Positions 34,186-45,932 are shown, numbered from the stretch's first letter. The stretch is DNA of 64,000 nucleotides from Metridium senile (GCA_949775045.1 OX459108.1:15281763-15345762); one strand, 5' to 3'. Program-made: numbers and translations. The notes: generated by a model not told the origin, from the letters alone.

Positions 34186-34390
34186 GAAAAACACAAAATT
34201 GCACAAAAAAAACCAAAAACACAAATTATTTTTTTTCCAAACGATATTAATATTGTTTCTGTATACTTAATGTTTCTGGTTGGGTGATAGTGACTAAATA
34301 GAAAATAGTAGTTAGTTACAGCTTTGTTTCTATGTCATGTTTTTTGTGTTTCGCTCTATCACAAATAAGAATGCAATTAATGTATCTCTA

Positions 34391-34392
34391 CC

Positions 34393-34427
<35 letters not shown>

Positions 34428-34663
34428 CTCCCTTAATCCAAGTGGTAGGGGTGATCGGCGTACCTTTTAGGGTTAAAATATTTCCTGTGCGTACCTTTTA
34501 GGGTCCATTTAGAGTTTTGGCTCAAAAATCAGTTCTAAGGGTCGTTTTTACTCTGCTTTATGTGTATCTGAGCGTACCTTTTAGGGGTCATTTTCAAAAT
34601 CTCCGCCGATCACCCCTACCAGTTGGACAAAGGAGTACCCCCCCCCCCCCCCCCCACCCCGGG
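34391..34663. mobile_element. Poly-G/poly-C foldback element with 7-bp TSD
   Basis: Starts CCCCGGGG with a 30-plus base G run and ends with a long C run, then CACCCCGGG. It is flanked on both sides by ATCTCTA (34384-34390 and 34664-34670), a direct 7-bp target duplication. Subterminal arms GGTAGGGGTGATCGGCG and CGCCGATCACCCCTACC are perfect complements. The interior holds three copies of GCGTACCTTTTAGGG. Confidence 0.9.
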
Positions 34664-34977
34664 ATCTCTACATAGCTCAGAAAATATCTGAGTTTTAGAT
34701 GAGATTCAAACTTGATGCAACAATTTGCAACAAATAGCTGCACCCTTATTGTGTTTTCTCGGGAACCCTGTATATTAGTGGGGAAATATGGTGACATTAT
34801 TTTACGCATTAGCTCAGAAAAAGTCTGAGGTAAAGATGGTTTTCTAACTTTACCAATCATGCTAATAAGGTGAACTGATTGTGCAATCTTGATTAATTCT
34901 GACAGAAATCTTTACCAATCTCATGCTAATACTTTGAAAGCAATTAAATGGACTTATTGTGCACTCTTGTTTAAACC

Positions 34978-35291
34978 CGGGGGGGGGGGGGGGGGGGGTA
35001 CTCCCATATATTTACTATACGGGGATGATCCGCTGAACAGGGTATGGTTTTTCGAGCTTTCTGTCATAAACAGGGTATGGGTTTTTGAGTTTTCTGTCAT
35101 GAACAGGGTATATTTTTACCCCATTTCCCAATTTCCTTAGTTTTTTTTTGTCACATTCAGGTATATTAATTAGGTAATACGATGAGCAGCGCGGTCTTTC
35201 GTCTTTCGTGAAATTCAGCACGTTTTCGCGGCATAAACAGGGTCCTAAACTGTCATAAACAGGGTCCCATTTTTATCCCTTGTCATAAACA
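34978..35291. mobile_element. Poly-G element with CATAAACAGGGT repeats, cut by gap
   Basis: Begins CCCGGGGG with an 18-20 base G run, then TACTCCCATATATTTACTA. It holds six copies of CATAAACAGGGT or GAACAGGGTAT. The right end is lost in the run of N. Confidence 0.7.
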
Positions 35292-35491
35292 NNNNNNNNN
35301 NNNNNNNNNNNNNNNNNNNNNNNNNNNNNNNNNNNNNNNNNNNNNNNNNNNNNNNNNNNNNNNNNNNNNNNNNNNNNNNNNNNNNNNNNNNNNNNNNNNN
35401 NNNNNNNNNNNNNNNNNNNNNNNNNNNNNNNNNNNNNNNNNNNNNNNNNNNNNNNNNNNNNNNNNNNNNNNNNNNNNNNNNNNNNNNNNNN
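35292..35491. other. Assembly gap, 200 N
   Basis: Exactly 200 N. The round length suggests a placeholder rather than a measured size. Open frames across it are meaningless. Confidence 0.99.
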
Positions 35492-36225
35492 AAGCACCAG
35501 AATTGACACACTTATTGGACCGCTCACTTCGCTATTCAATCCTGACAGAAATCTTAACCAATCTCATACAAATACTATGAAAGCAAACGACGATAGCGAT
35601 AGCCTTAATAAGGGGCACTCTTGTTTAAAGCACCAGAAATGACGCACTTATTTGACTAACTTCACTATTCATTTCTGACAGAAATCTTTACCAATCTCAT
35701 GCAAATACTTTGGAAGCAAATGGCGATAGCCTTTTAAGGGGGCAAATATGGTGAACTTATTGTGCACTCTTGTTTAAAAGCATCAAAATTGACGCACTTA
35801 TTTGACTAACTTCACTATTCATTTCTGACAGAAATCTTTACCAATCTCATGCAAATACTTTGGAAGCAAATGGCGATAGCCTTTTAAGGGGGCAAATATG
35901 GTGAACTTATTGTGCACTCTTGTTTAAAAGCATCAAAATTGACGCACTTATTTGACTCACTTCGCTATTCATTTCTGACAGAAATCTGACCAGGGGTGAG
36001 AGAGGCACTTTTCGACCCTTGGAGGAAGGGTGCTGGGTAGTTTTTATAAAGACAAATTTAGAAATAGTAGTGTTCTATTTTTTCGCTTTGGCACCAAACA
36101 TCATGACACACCAAACCAACCACACTGCACACTCACAATCATTGTAAACTGCAGTCCGATAAGTCCTCTACATCTATGATAAGAAATTGAAAATGGTCAC
36201 TGAAAAGCCCTAAGGGTAGTTTCTA

Positions 36226-36278
36226 TCATCATCTGTATCTCTGTATCTCTGTATCTCTGTATCTCTGTATCTCTGTAA
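36226..36278. repeat. TCTGTATC short repeat
   Basis: Five copies of the 11-base unit ATCTCTGTATC. Confidence 0.85.
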
Positions 36279-36454
36279 TCATCTTTTTCACTGATCAAAT
36301 TATACGCCACATCCACCAGATTTCATTTTTTTAAAAACAAAAGACAGACTTTGTCAGGTTATTTCTTAAAACAGAATTAATATTTTTGTGAATTTTAAAT
36401 GTTCTTCCGTGTCTTATTTTAGTCAGCAATTTAGAATCGAATGTTTATAGTTGT

Positions 36455-36530
36455 CATAGTAACAACACAACCAATCAGATACAGCCGTGATCCAGGTGTT
36501 ATAGATGGCCGCCATCTTGTTATTTAAAAA
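36455..36530. promoter_or_regulatory. CCAAT plus YY1-like motif cluster
   Basis: AACCAATCAGATACAGCC (CCAAT box) followed about 35 bases later by GATGGCCGCCATCTTG, which matches the YY1-type motif on both strands. A second GCAACCATCTTGG is at about 36708. No gene start was found downstream, so this is only suggestive. Confidence 0.25.
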
Positions 36531-37424
36531 CATTTTCATTATTGCTGCAATTTCCGCCGTTAATTTTACTCGAAGCAAAATAAATTACAGTTAATTCTAT
36601 TAGTTAGTTAGTTTTGCAGTAGATTGACGTTTGAGTCAGAGTTTAATTCGCTGGAATAGTTTGCTTATATGGAAATTACAATTTCTAAATTAGTCCGCAG
36701 TAGCGACGGCAACCATCTTGGATAAATCAGTAATGAAGATTGCTTCAATAACATCTTGACAAAATACAAGTGCTCTTTCTTAACTTTAATAATCAATCTC
36801 CATTACGGTTTTTAATGTTAAAGTTAGGTTTTTAACAAGAGCTTAGCCGACATTAGTCTAAACATTTCAAAACTTCACATTATTAAAACTGAAAAAAAGC
36901 GCGAAGAGGTTAACATTCTTTACGGTGCAACAAATTTCAATTATCTATTATTATTGAAACTAATAATCCGACAAATCGGTGAAAATAAATTAATTTATTT
37001 TTCGTGTTGTGCTGACTTTTGCAATTTATATTAGTGGGAAAGGAATAATTTAAAAAACAGCAGAAGATCACTCAAACTGAACTCTTTCTTTTGTAATTAC
37101 TTTTCTACTAAATTACTGTCTTTTTCATTCAAGTTTAACTCTTTACCTTTTGTTACTCCTTTCATACTAAATTACTGATGTTCTTTTTTTCATGTGGCAA
37201 TAGTCAGTTTAATGTCAGTTTGGTTCAATTCAGTTCCCCTTCAATACAACATGAAAACAGTGTTTTTTGACCAACTGTTTTTATTCAAGCAATTTTGGTA
37301 TCGATAATAAAAAAACTGATGTGCTTGTTCACTCGAGTTAAATTGTTTATCTTTTTGAGTGTTATTATATGTTTTATTTCTAGTGTTTACTAATAGATTT
37401 TCGAACTTATCGACAATGATTTGC

Positions 37425-37665
37425 TCTTTTACTCCTACGAAAGGCTAAAGCTCGAAACGTCAGTAAAGTTAAGTAAATATTTTTTACGGTGTTACAAATT
37501 TCATTCTATTACCTATCGTTTATACCAAACACCGACGCAGCCTATACTAGTTTACTCGCTAGTTTCTATTTCTATTTTTTACGGTGTTACAAATTTCATT
37601 GTATTACCTATCGCTTATACCAAACACCGACGCAGCCTTTACTTGTTTACTCGTTAGTTTCCATT
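37425..37665 (+). repeat. Module A array, 2 units
   Basis: Begins TTTTACTCCTACGAAAGGC, TAAAGCTCGAAACGTCAG, then two copies of the 95-base unit with TTTTTTACGGTGTTACAAAT, TTCATTCTATTACCTATCG and ACACCGACGCAGCCTATAC. Confidence 0.92.
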
Positions 37666-38056
37666 GATAATATTGTCACGTACACTGACTAGCTTCTGTT
37701 TATATATAGTTTATACTTTACAAACACATCATACTTCCTCATTAGTTTGTTGAATTTCGCTGAAACAATTAGCAAATCTCGCCAATCCTCTTGACATTAT
37801 TATTATCTACAATCGAGTTAAGAATAAAACTGGATCCAAAATACAAAGATTTCACTTAAGAAAAGCTAGACAGTGAATATCACAGTTACGAAGCGATTCA
37901 ATATTCTAGTATTCTATTATTGATAACGTTATTTCTCATTATGACAGAACGTGACGTCATCTGGTACCAGTGACGTCGTAGCCGTCATGTGATGTACCCG
38001 GGTGGTATTCCAAGAGTTGATCTGATTATTTGATTATCGATTTAACAATGATATGT

Positions 38057-38317
38057 CAGGGACTTGTCAGAAATTAGCAGGGGGGAGGGGGGTCAGTGGA
38101 GTTTTGAAATGAAGTGATGAAAATTTCATGACCCTCCCAAAGTAAAGGATCATAATATCTTGACCCTACCCTATGTCACAGTGTCTTCTTTTGCACAATC
38201 CTCATTTTTGGTGGTTTATTATTTTGTGACCCTCCCTTTTTAGGTTCTTAAAAAGTGATGACCCTCCCCCAGCTTCCACCCCCCCCCTCCCCCCTGCTAA
38301 TTTCTGACAACTCCCTG
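38057..38317. mobile_element. Foldback MITE with G/C-rich ends
   Basis: CAGGGACTTGTCAGAAATTA with GCAGGGGGGAGGGGGG at the left is mirrored by CCCCCCCTCCCCCCTGC with TAATTTCTGACAACTCCCTG at the right. Inside, TGACCCTCCC recurs four times. Confidence 0.9.
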
Positions 38318-38644
38318 AATAGGAATCATTGGTATATACTGTGGGGGGTACTGCACCTGTATTGAACCCACAAGAACTAGTACGTGATCAGGTAATTTAA
38401 AAGATTTCCCTGAATAGCTTGTGTTACCAATCTTAGCAAGTAATAGTATTACTTACTTCAAGTGCTAGGCAAGAAATACTTAACTCAATCAGTTTATATG
38501 GTAATTTTTTTGTCTATTTGGTCATTTACTTTTGTCCTTTCATTTCATTTAATCATCCATCCATTCTTTCATTTAATCATCTATTTCTTCATTTATTCAG
38601 TCATTTAATCATCAATCCTTTTATTCATTTATTTAATCATCTTT

Positions 38645-38990
38645 CTTTTACTCAGACGAAGGGCTAAAGCTCGAAACGTCAGTAAAGTTAAGTCAACATT
38701 TTTTACGGTGTTACAAATTTCATTATATTACCTATCGTCTATATCAAACACCGACGCAGCCTATACTAGTTTACTCTCTAGTTTCTGATTTCTATTTTTA
38801 CGGTGTTATAAATTTCATTCTATTACCTATCTTTTATATCAAACACCGACACAGCCTATACTAGTTTACTCGCTAGTTTCTATTTCTATTTTTTACGGTG
38901 TTATAAATTTCATTCTATTGCCTATCGTTTATATCACTAAACACCGACGCAGCCTACACTAGTTTTCTCGGTGCTGTTTCCGCGCACTGA
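38645..38990 (+). repeat. Module A array, 3 units
   Basis: Starts TTTACTCAGACGAAGGGCTA, AAGCTCGAAACGTCAG, followed by three 95-base units ending CACCGACGCAGCCTACAC. It is preceded (38530-38640) by a CATTTAATCATC simple repeat. Confidence 0.93.
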
Positions 38991-38999
38991 CAGTACGTT

Positions 39000-40355
39000 T
39001 ATAGATATGAACAACACACTACAATATGTACTATTTGAAGCTAACTAAAATAACATCATGAATATTAATATCATGATTAATACAATTCGTTTTCTATTCC
39101 TATCCTAGCTACTGGTTAGTTTTCATCTCAAGAGGCATATTAAACACTGCGTGGTGATAGTAGATATACCAACTGACACTTTAACTGATTAAACAGCAAC
39201 AATACAGCAAACCTGTCGGAACTGCCATTTCTCCCCCCTGGGGCTCTACTGACAAACAACAAAAACTTTTCACATCGCAGTACAATTTGAAATGTTCAAC
39301 CATTAGTATAGGTTAGGGCAAAAACAAGCATCCGGTCAAACTCAGTGCAAAACCCTTGATATAATAGGGAACTGTAATTACGATGTAAATTAAAAAAAAC
39401 ATTTGTTTTTGACGTTTCAATTGGGAAGACTAGCTCGAGGATCATACCTATTGTTACACTTGGTTTCACATACTAAGCAGGTAAGCCTTTTTTTTTCGTT
39501 TACAATTCAACGAGAAATAACTATATACTAATCTAAATTATTTAGTTTGTAAGGTTTCAAAGCTATTTTAAAACGGATACATATCCCTTCAGTTTCTAGA
39601 AACATTTAATTTGAAAGGTTTCAAAGCTCTTTCAAAATATATGTCTCTTCTCAAGAAACGTTTAATTTGAAATAACGAACAGTTTTTTTTCTGTGAACAA
39701 GATATTTTTTTGTAAATTTAATGACAAGAGGTTTATAGTTTTTCACTCAAAGATCTCAAAAACTCTCGCGAGTTGTTTTCAATTGAATTGTCCATCTTTT
39801 CAGTTTTCATATCCGAGCTATTGTCTTGTTCGTTTCTGCTACTGCGTTTTCGTAAACAGCAGGCGTAAAGACGGTTTTATTTTCAAGTATCTTGTGTTTA
39901 GTTCATCTCATGTTGATTGTTTTTCCGTGTCTTGATGCAAGTGTAGTACTTAGTCTTGAATAATAAGTTAAAAAGGGAAGTCTTTTGCATTGCGCACAAC
40001 AATATTAATACAGATTTGAAAAAAAGAAAAAAACTTAGCGCCTGAAAACCGGTTTTAAGTCTAGAAATATCTAAACTTTTTTATGGTTTTTATGTGTTGT
40101 AAAAATCTTTAATTTAAATAGGAAACCTTGAATTAAAGTTCACCAAAAAGCAATTGGGAGTAGAGATATTCCGCCGTATGTTCAATCTATAATTAAATAA
40201 CAACAGTATGTTTCCAAAATCGATTTCACTTTGAAAATGAACAGCTTTCTATTTTGAAAGAAAACGATTAAGTTCGTTAGCGATTAGCTGCCTGTTTTGA
40301 CTTCTACTTCTATAGACATCGACTGGATCTCACAGTTACCAAATAATTCTTTTTT
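39000..40355. other. No gene seen
   Basis: AT-rich sequence. AGGTTTCAAAGCT occurs twice (about 39552 and 39617) in a short duplicated stretch. The open frames here show no conserved features. Confidence 0.5.
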
Positions 40356-40356
40356 C

Positions 40357-40860
40357 CTATATTTATCATATTAAATATATGATACACAAATATTTAACTT
40401 TATTATAGACATACAATATCACATTTATACAGTCAAACGACAAGCAGAAGAACAAACAAACAAACAAAAAACAATTAATATTTTAGTAATCTCAGAGTTA
40501 TCTAGAAATTGCTTTTTTCTATATTTATCATGTTGATAATACACAAATATTTAAATTTATTATAGACATACAATATCACATTTATACAGTCAAACGACAA
40601 GCAAAAGAACAAACAAACAAACAAAAAACAATTAATATTTTAGTAATCTCGGAGTTACCTAGAAATTGCTTTTTTCTATATATAGTTATCATATTGATAA
40701 TTCACAAATATTTAAATATATTATAGAAATACACAAACAAACAATTGATATTTTATTCTCGGAGTTTCCTCAGGTAGATTTAGTTTTTCTATATATATCC
40801 ACGACAAGCAAAAGAAAAACACAAACAAACAAACAAACAAACAAATAATATGTTATTCAT
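40357..40860. repeat. About 160-bp tandem repeat, 3-4 copies
   Basis: Copies share TTTCTATATTTATCAT, CACAAATATTTAA.TTTATT, ATAGACATACAATATCACA and ACGACAAGCA.AAGAACAAA, then (CAAA)n and TTTAGTAATCTC.GAGTT. Copy boundaries carry the CAAACAAA tract. Confidence 0.88.
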
Positions 40861-41031
40861 ATATAGAAGAATCCCATTTAGATGTTGTAGGTAACACCTG
40901 TTACTTAGAGTTTCACCAGCAAAAGTGATGTCTTGTCATAAACATACCTACAATCTACATGTCATTGTATTGAGCACTCTACCGTTAGAATAGACACATC
41001 TACAATAGAATCTCATAGCATTTATATATTT

Positions 41032-41300
41032 GTTTGTTTATATAAACTCATGCATATAGTCAGAGTAGAATCAGTGTCGGAAATTTTATAAACCGGTTCA
41101 CAAATCTGACAAGCAGAAGAACAAACTGATAAACAAACAAACAAACAAACAAACAAACAAAAATATTTATTCATATAAATCCCCATTTTTTATTATTATT
41201 TTTTATTATTTTATTTATAGTTTTTGTTTATATAAACTCATGGTCAGAATAGAATCAGTGTCGGAAATACTACAAACTGGTTCACAAATCTGCCGACATA
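41032..41300. repeat. Direct duplication around a (CAAA)n tract
   Basis: GTTTATATAAACTCATG, AGAATCAGTGTCGGAAAT and GGTTCACAAATCTG occur twice in order (41035-41110 and 41225-41292). Confidence 0.85.
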
Positions 41301-41498
41301 AAACACTTAAAAGTCATAAGTTTTCCTAAACACAAACCCATTAAAGTTAGCGGCTAAAAGAGTAGCGGGTGTTTTGGTACGTTAGAGATATCTATATCAC
41401 ACCTGTCGAAAGCAAATACCATTTAGTATGCAAATACCTAAGTTATAACTAATTACATATAGAAAAAAAACGGAAGATAAAGCTATTTATCTACGAGA

Positions 41499-41885
41499 GG
41501 TGTTTTCGTTGATTGCTACCTATTCAAAAAAGGATTTTATTATTGTTATCCATTTTAGTGAAACTGACTTTTCACTGTTAGAACACACGAACATTCAAAG
41601 GCAGTTTTAAACTACATAAATACTATGTTAATAACTCAGGGAGGTGTTTTCGTTGATTGCTACATATTCAAAAAAGGATTTTATTATTGTTATCCATTTT
41701 AGTAAAATTGTCTTTTTACTGTTAGAACACACGAACATTCACAGGCAGTTTTAAACTACATAAATACTATGTTAATAACTCAGGGAAGTGTTTTCGTTGA
41801 TTGCTACCTATTCAAAGAAGGATTTCATTATAGTAATTCATTTTAGTGAAATAGGTTATTTTACTGTTATAACACACGAACAAGT
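41499..41885. repeat. About 143-bp tandem repeat, copies 1-3
   Basis: Units start at about 41499, 41640 and 41786. They share GTGTTTTCGTTGATTGCTAC, AAGGATTT.ATTAT and AACACACGAACATTCA. A fourth copy (about 42355-42470) lies beyond a roughly 460-base interruption. Confidence 0.9.
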
Positions 41886-42011
41886 TTTAATATTCAAACT
41901 TCATGCACCCTGTAACGGGCTTTACATGATGATTTTCATGTTGTAATGAACTACCATCCCCCCCTCCCCCTAGAAACATCAATTGTGTCGGGCTGTTTGC
42001 AAGCTAACAAA

Positions 42012-42077
42012 ATGGCTGAAAAGTTTGCAGAATTGACTGACGAGCAAATAAAGCAAATTTTGCATGAATCTTCTCCA
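42012..42077 (+). pseudogene. Possible first-exon fragment of a Crypton/DUF3504-like recombinase
   Basis: ATG in a good context (ACAAAATGG) starts MAEKFAELTDEQIKQILHES, which resembles the N-terminal M-A-x-x-F-x-x-L-(T/S)-x-E-x-I segment of tyrosine-recombinase-like proteins common in invertebrate genomes. An acceptor-like CCCCCTCCCCCTAG precedes it and TCTCCA|GTAAAT could be a donor. The frame ends at 42143 without further similarity, so this is at best a broken fragment. The family assignment is from memory. Confidence 0.3.
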
Positions 42078-42152
42078 GTAAATACTGTCGTTTTGATTAG
42101 TTTCAATTTTTCAAAACAAATGCCAGCTGTGCACTCACTTTGAATATTAAAA

Positions 42153-42341
42153 GGGTTAGAGACTTCAAGTTCGTGCTTTCAGAACGGCCAATACACGGCG
42201 CACGCGCTGGCTGTAGAATGAACTCGAACATCTTCATACAGCACTCAGCTATCACGTCGTGGTGTGTTTGAGTTCTCGTTCATTCTGCAGCCAGCGCGTG
42301 CGTGTATTGGCCGGTAAAGCACTCACATCGGTCTCTAACCC
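42153..42341. mobile_element. Foldback MITE
   Basis: GGGTTAGAGAC at the left and GTCTCTAACCC at the right. The arms extend through GGCCAATACACG / CGTGTATTGGCC and GCGCTGGCTG.AGAATGAAC / GTTCATTCTGCAGCCAGCGC, about 80 bases each. Confidence 0.92.
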
Positions 42342-42591
42342 ATATTTATTTTGTTTTTGTTGATTGCTACCTATTCAAAGAGGGATTTCACTTGTTTTTT
42401 TCACTGTTATAACACACGAACCTTTAATGACAGTTTTATAACAGAAATGCCATGTCAATAACGAGGGTATATCTATTTTATTCTATTTCGTTCATTTTTA
42501 AGCAGAAACAAATACAAATAAAATGAATTAGAGATCTTCTTTAAGCTCTTTATTAGCTTATATCGCAGTCAGTCCATCCCGGCTACCAACC

Positions 42592-42633
42592 AATTCAAAT
42601 ATTTTGTGAATAAGATTCTTTGTTGTCTTTTGT

Positions 42634-42664
<31 letters not shown>

Positions 42665-42760
42665 GGGGGGCGGTTGCTATTGTAATTCAAATCAAACAAA
42701 ATTGAATTATAATGTCTGCCCCCCAAAACAGAAGACATTATGGTTATGTGTAAGTGGATA
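42592..42760. mobile_element. Palindromic MITE (GCCTTCTGTTTTGGGGG family), degenerate copy 1
   Basis: The right arm CCCCCCAAAACAGAAGACAT and TATGGTTATGTG, and the core CTATTGTAATTCAAATC, match the copies at 48129 and 52894. The left arm is replaced by (GT)n and a 26-base G run. Confidence 0.75.
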
Positions 42761-42784
42761 ATATTGGGTATCACATAGAGAGGG

Positions 42785-42965
42785 GGCGTAACGGGGGCGT
42801 AAGGGGGGGGGGGGGTGGAAATTGCAAAACCGCACAATAAAATATCGACAAAAACCGCACGATCGCACCAAGGGTTTGCTAAAAAACATAACCGCTAGAT
42901 TTGTAAAACCGCAAAACCGCAAAACCGCAGATTTAAATGAATAAAAAAAACGCAAAACCGCCGAC
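42785..42965. repeat. AAACCGC-rich degenerate repeat
   Basis: Many imperfect copies of GCAAAACCGCA and CCGCACGATCGCACC, following a 12-base G run. Confidence 0.7.
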
Positions 42966-43539
42966 CAAGAAAAATGCCAAATCGTAACACGTTAACCGAT
43001 TAGGTATCTAAAAAATACTGCTGTATCTTTATGCAGGGGCGAATCCAGAAATTTGTCAAGGGGGTGAAATTTGATATCCTTTTGGCGGATAACGGCAGAC
43101 ACAAGAGCGCAAAGATCGTAATGTGCCCGCTTTTCTTGTCACCCAGTTCACTCTCCCCCCTCCCCTCCTCTCCGTCCGCCCCCGTTATGTACAGATAGTG
43201 TTCATAGCAGCACGTTAGCCGATTAGGTCTGAGATCTATCTTGTCTTGTCTGTTGTTATACTACTGTATCTTTATGTACCTGAGGTAGTCGATAACGCTG
43301 TTCAATTCACTGTTATCTTGTATCGTATGTCGAGTGTTATCTTGTGCCATTGGTATACCTGCCATGTGAACGTGCCCTGCCAAGACTGACAACTATAAGA
43401 GTTGATTTTCATCTTTAATGTTAACGGGAATCCCGCGGGACGACCCGTTATGCTAATGTATTGGTCCCATTCCCCTAAGATCCATAAGAGACTTGTATAA
43501 ACACATCGGTCAAACGACTACGCATGCGTGGCAAAATTT

Positions 43540-43900
43540 TCACAGCGGTAAAATTGGCATTGTAAACATTAGGAATTTCGGTCTATACAGTGTTTCAAGT
43601 TGATTTATAAGAAATGTTCTGAATATATAAGCTTGAAGTTTCGTGTAAATAACCTTTGTTATATTTTAAAGCTACCATGAGTCGATACTTTTGTATTTTT
43701 CTTTATAATTTAAGTAAAAAGCGACGAAAGTCGTACACTCCATCGTTTTTCATAGTTAATAGAGGGGACTCTATAAAGACCTATTAACTATGATTTTTTA
43801 TAGAGTCCGTACGAATGTCAGATTTGTGTGCTGGATCATTTTTCTTGTTAATTTTTCGCGCATGCGTAGTCGTTTGACCGTCGTTTGACCGTCGTTTGAC
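43540..43900. repeat. Dispersed repeat, copy 2 (partner at 30372)
   Basis: Shares blocks with 30372-30640 in the same order (TTTCAAGTTGATTTATAAGA, CTGAATATATAAGCTTGAAG, CGTACGAATGTCAGATTTG, CGCGCATGCGTAGTCGTTTG). It has gained a hairpin, CATAGTTAATAG / CTATTAACTATG, at 43757-43792, and a triple GACCGTCGTTT at the right end. Confidence 0.78.
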
Positions 43901-44685
43901 CGCTGTATTACTTATATATGCAAATCATTTCATTTTATTATTACAATGATTGAATTGCCGTCCTTCAAAGAACACGCTCCCTGTCCTGTATATGAAGGTA
44001 CATGTAATTCCGTAATCGTTCTCCTTCTGTCAATCTTCTTATTCCTCTTTTACCTCTCCTATACTTTCCATTTCACTGCGGGTTTTTATTGTATACTTTC
44101 ATACCCTTCTTTTCTCAGCCAACATCAGTTGTTAAGGATTGCTTTGCCTTCTTTTTAACAGTTGTAATATTTGTGAGTTTTAATTCAATGAATTAACTTC
44201 ATTTTCGTTACTTTTTTTGATTCTGTCTTTCCAATTTATTCTTCTATTCTGTTGTATTCTTACCTTTGTCTTTAGTCATTATATAGCCGTTTGATTATTA
44301 TATGGCTATACATAAAACCTCCAGCTCCGTTTAACTTATCCTGTTACTACATAGTCGTTGTTTTCTAGCTTTTTAAAAAGTCGTTTTCAATGTGATATAT
44401 TATTTTCATTTATGTGTGTGTGTTTGTGAAGTGTTTGTGAAGGAAAAAAAATAATGAGATGGTATTTTTGTATTATTATTATTTAGTTTGAAAACGCTAA
44501 ACAAGACAAGTTAATAGAGGATTAAAATCAAATTAAAATCAAAAATTATAAAGGGTTAAATCAAAAGGTTACATTATTATTATTATGAATTCTGTCTTGG
44601 TTGTTTTTGACATGTACAACGATGAGCGAGTTCCTCTTGTTGACCAAATTTGAACTATAATTAGCTACATTCTTTGAGTATATGT
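43901..44685. other. No gene seen
   Basis: A 70-codon open frame (43946-44158) has no splice support or recognised motif. The remainder is AT-rich with short ATT runs. Confidence 0.45.
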
Positions 44686-44687
44686 TC

Positions 44688-45135
44688 CGCTCTCTAATCA
44701 GAATATCGTTTAGGTCGTTTAGGAAAGTTACGATCACAATTGCCATTCACATAATGTAATTTTGCCCATAGAAATAGGGCAGAGAAATCGTTAATTTAAT
44801 TCTACAAGGAATAAGAATATAATCAAAATATATATATCCCGCTCTCTAATCAGAATATCGTTTAGGTCGTTTAGGAAAGTTACGATCACAATTGCCATTC
44901 ACATAATGTAATTTTGCCCATAGAAATAGGGCAGAGAAGAAATCGTTAATTTAATTCTACAAGGAATAAGAATATAATCAAAGTATATATATCCCGCTCT
45001 CTAATCAGAATATCGTTTAGGTCGTTTAGGAAAGTTACGATCACAATTGCCATTCACATAATGTAATTTTGCCCATAGAAATAGGGCATAGGAATTGTTA
45101 ATTTATTGCTACAAAGAATAAAAATATAATCGAGG
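44688..45135. repeat. About 153-bp tandem repeat, 3 copies
   Basis: CCGCTCTCTAATCAGAATAT, CGTTTAGGTCGTTTAGGAAA, TTGCCATTCACATAATG and CCCATAGAAATAGGGCA repeat, starting near 44688, 44839 and 44993. Copies 1 and 2 are nearly identical. Confidence 0.94.
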
Positions 45136-45464
45136 TTATCGTAGCCTTGGTATTTAATTCTTTTCAACACCGGTTCATTTGCCGTTCTTTTGATGTTTTG
45201 AAAAGCAAAAAATTATATTTGCAAATCAGTACGTATAATACCGTATAACAAGAGAAATATATTAAATGAATATTTTGATAAATGAACTATTATGTACTAT
45301 ATATTAAGTGAGAAATAGATTACATGAATATTTGAAAGTAGCGAGTTAAACGTTTGAGCATTTTGTGAGCCCTCCCTTGAGCGAACGGGGAGATCCTCCT
45401 CCTCGGCTCGTCATATCGACCGTTACAGGAATAGATACTTATTTCAAAGTCGTGACAAGGGATG

Positions 45465-45640
45465 TTTTCTCGTGATTGATCCCGATTTTTTACACGAAAG
45501 TAAACAGAAAGCTCGCGTATTTTGATCCCTGATCCCACAAAAAATGTTCTGATCCCTGCATTTATTCACACGATCCCTCTTCTGTGATCCCTAATTCCAG
45601 CTGATTCGGACCATGTGATCCCCGATCCCAGGCATGTGAT
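45465..45640. repeat. GATCCC-rich degenerate repeat
   Basis: Nine copies of (T)GATCCC with variable spacing, for example TTGATCCCTGATCCC and GTGATCCCCGATCCC. Confidence 0.7.
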
Positions 45641-45644
45641 CTAT

Positions 45645-45932
45645 TTCTATTTTTTACGGTGTTACAAATTGCATTCTATTACCTATCGAAAAAATATCAA
45701 ACACCTATGCAGCCTATACTAGTTTACTCGCTAGTTTCTATTTCTATTTTTTACGGTGTTACAAATTTCATTCTATTACCTATCGTTTATATCAAACACC
45801 GACGCAGCCTATACTAGTTTACTCGCTAGTTTCTATTTCTATTTTTTACGGTGTTACAAATTGCATTCTATTACCTATCGTTTATATCAAACACCGACGC
45901 AACCTATACTAGTTTACTCGCTAGTTTTCATT
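45645..45932 (+). repeat. Module A tandem array, 3 units
   Basis: Three 95-base units (TTTTTTACGGTGTTACAAAT .. ACACCGACGCAGCCTATAC, TAGTTTACTCGCTAGTTTC). It lacks the CTCGAAACGTCAG head. Confidence 0.94.

Larger units (their letters stand above)
34680..35990. repeat. About 150-bp tandem array interrupted by an insertion and gap
   Basis: Units share CTGACAGAAATCTTTACCAA, TCTCATGCAAATACTTTG, GAAGCAAATGGCGATAGCC and GTGCACTCTTGTTTAAA. Copies lie near 34895, 35545, 35675, 35828 and 35973. The array is split between TGTTTAAA (34969-34977) and AGCACC (35494) by a poly-G element and the assembly gap. Confidence 0.85.

Noticed and set aside
35245..35539. Open frames across the gap
   Set aside because: Consist of unknown residues from 200 N.
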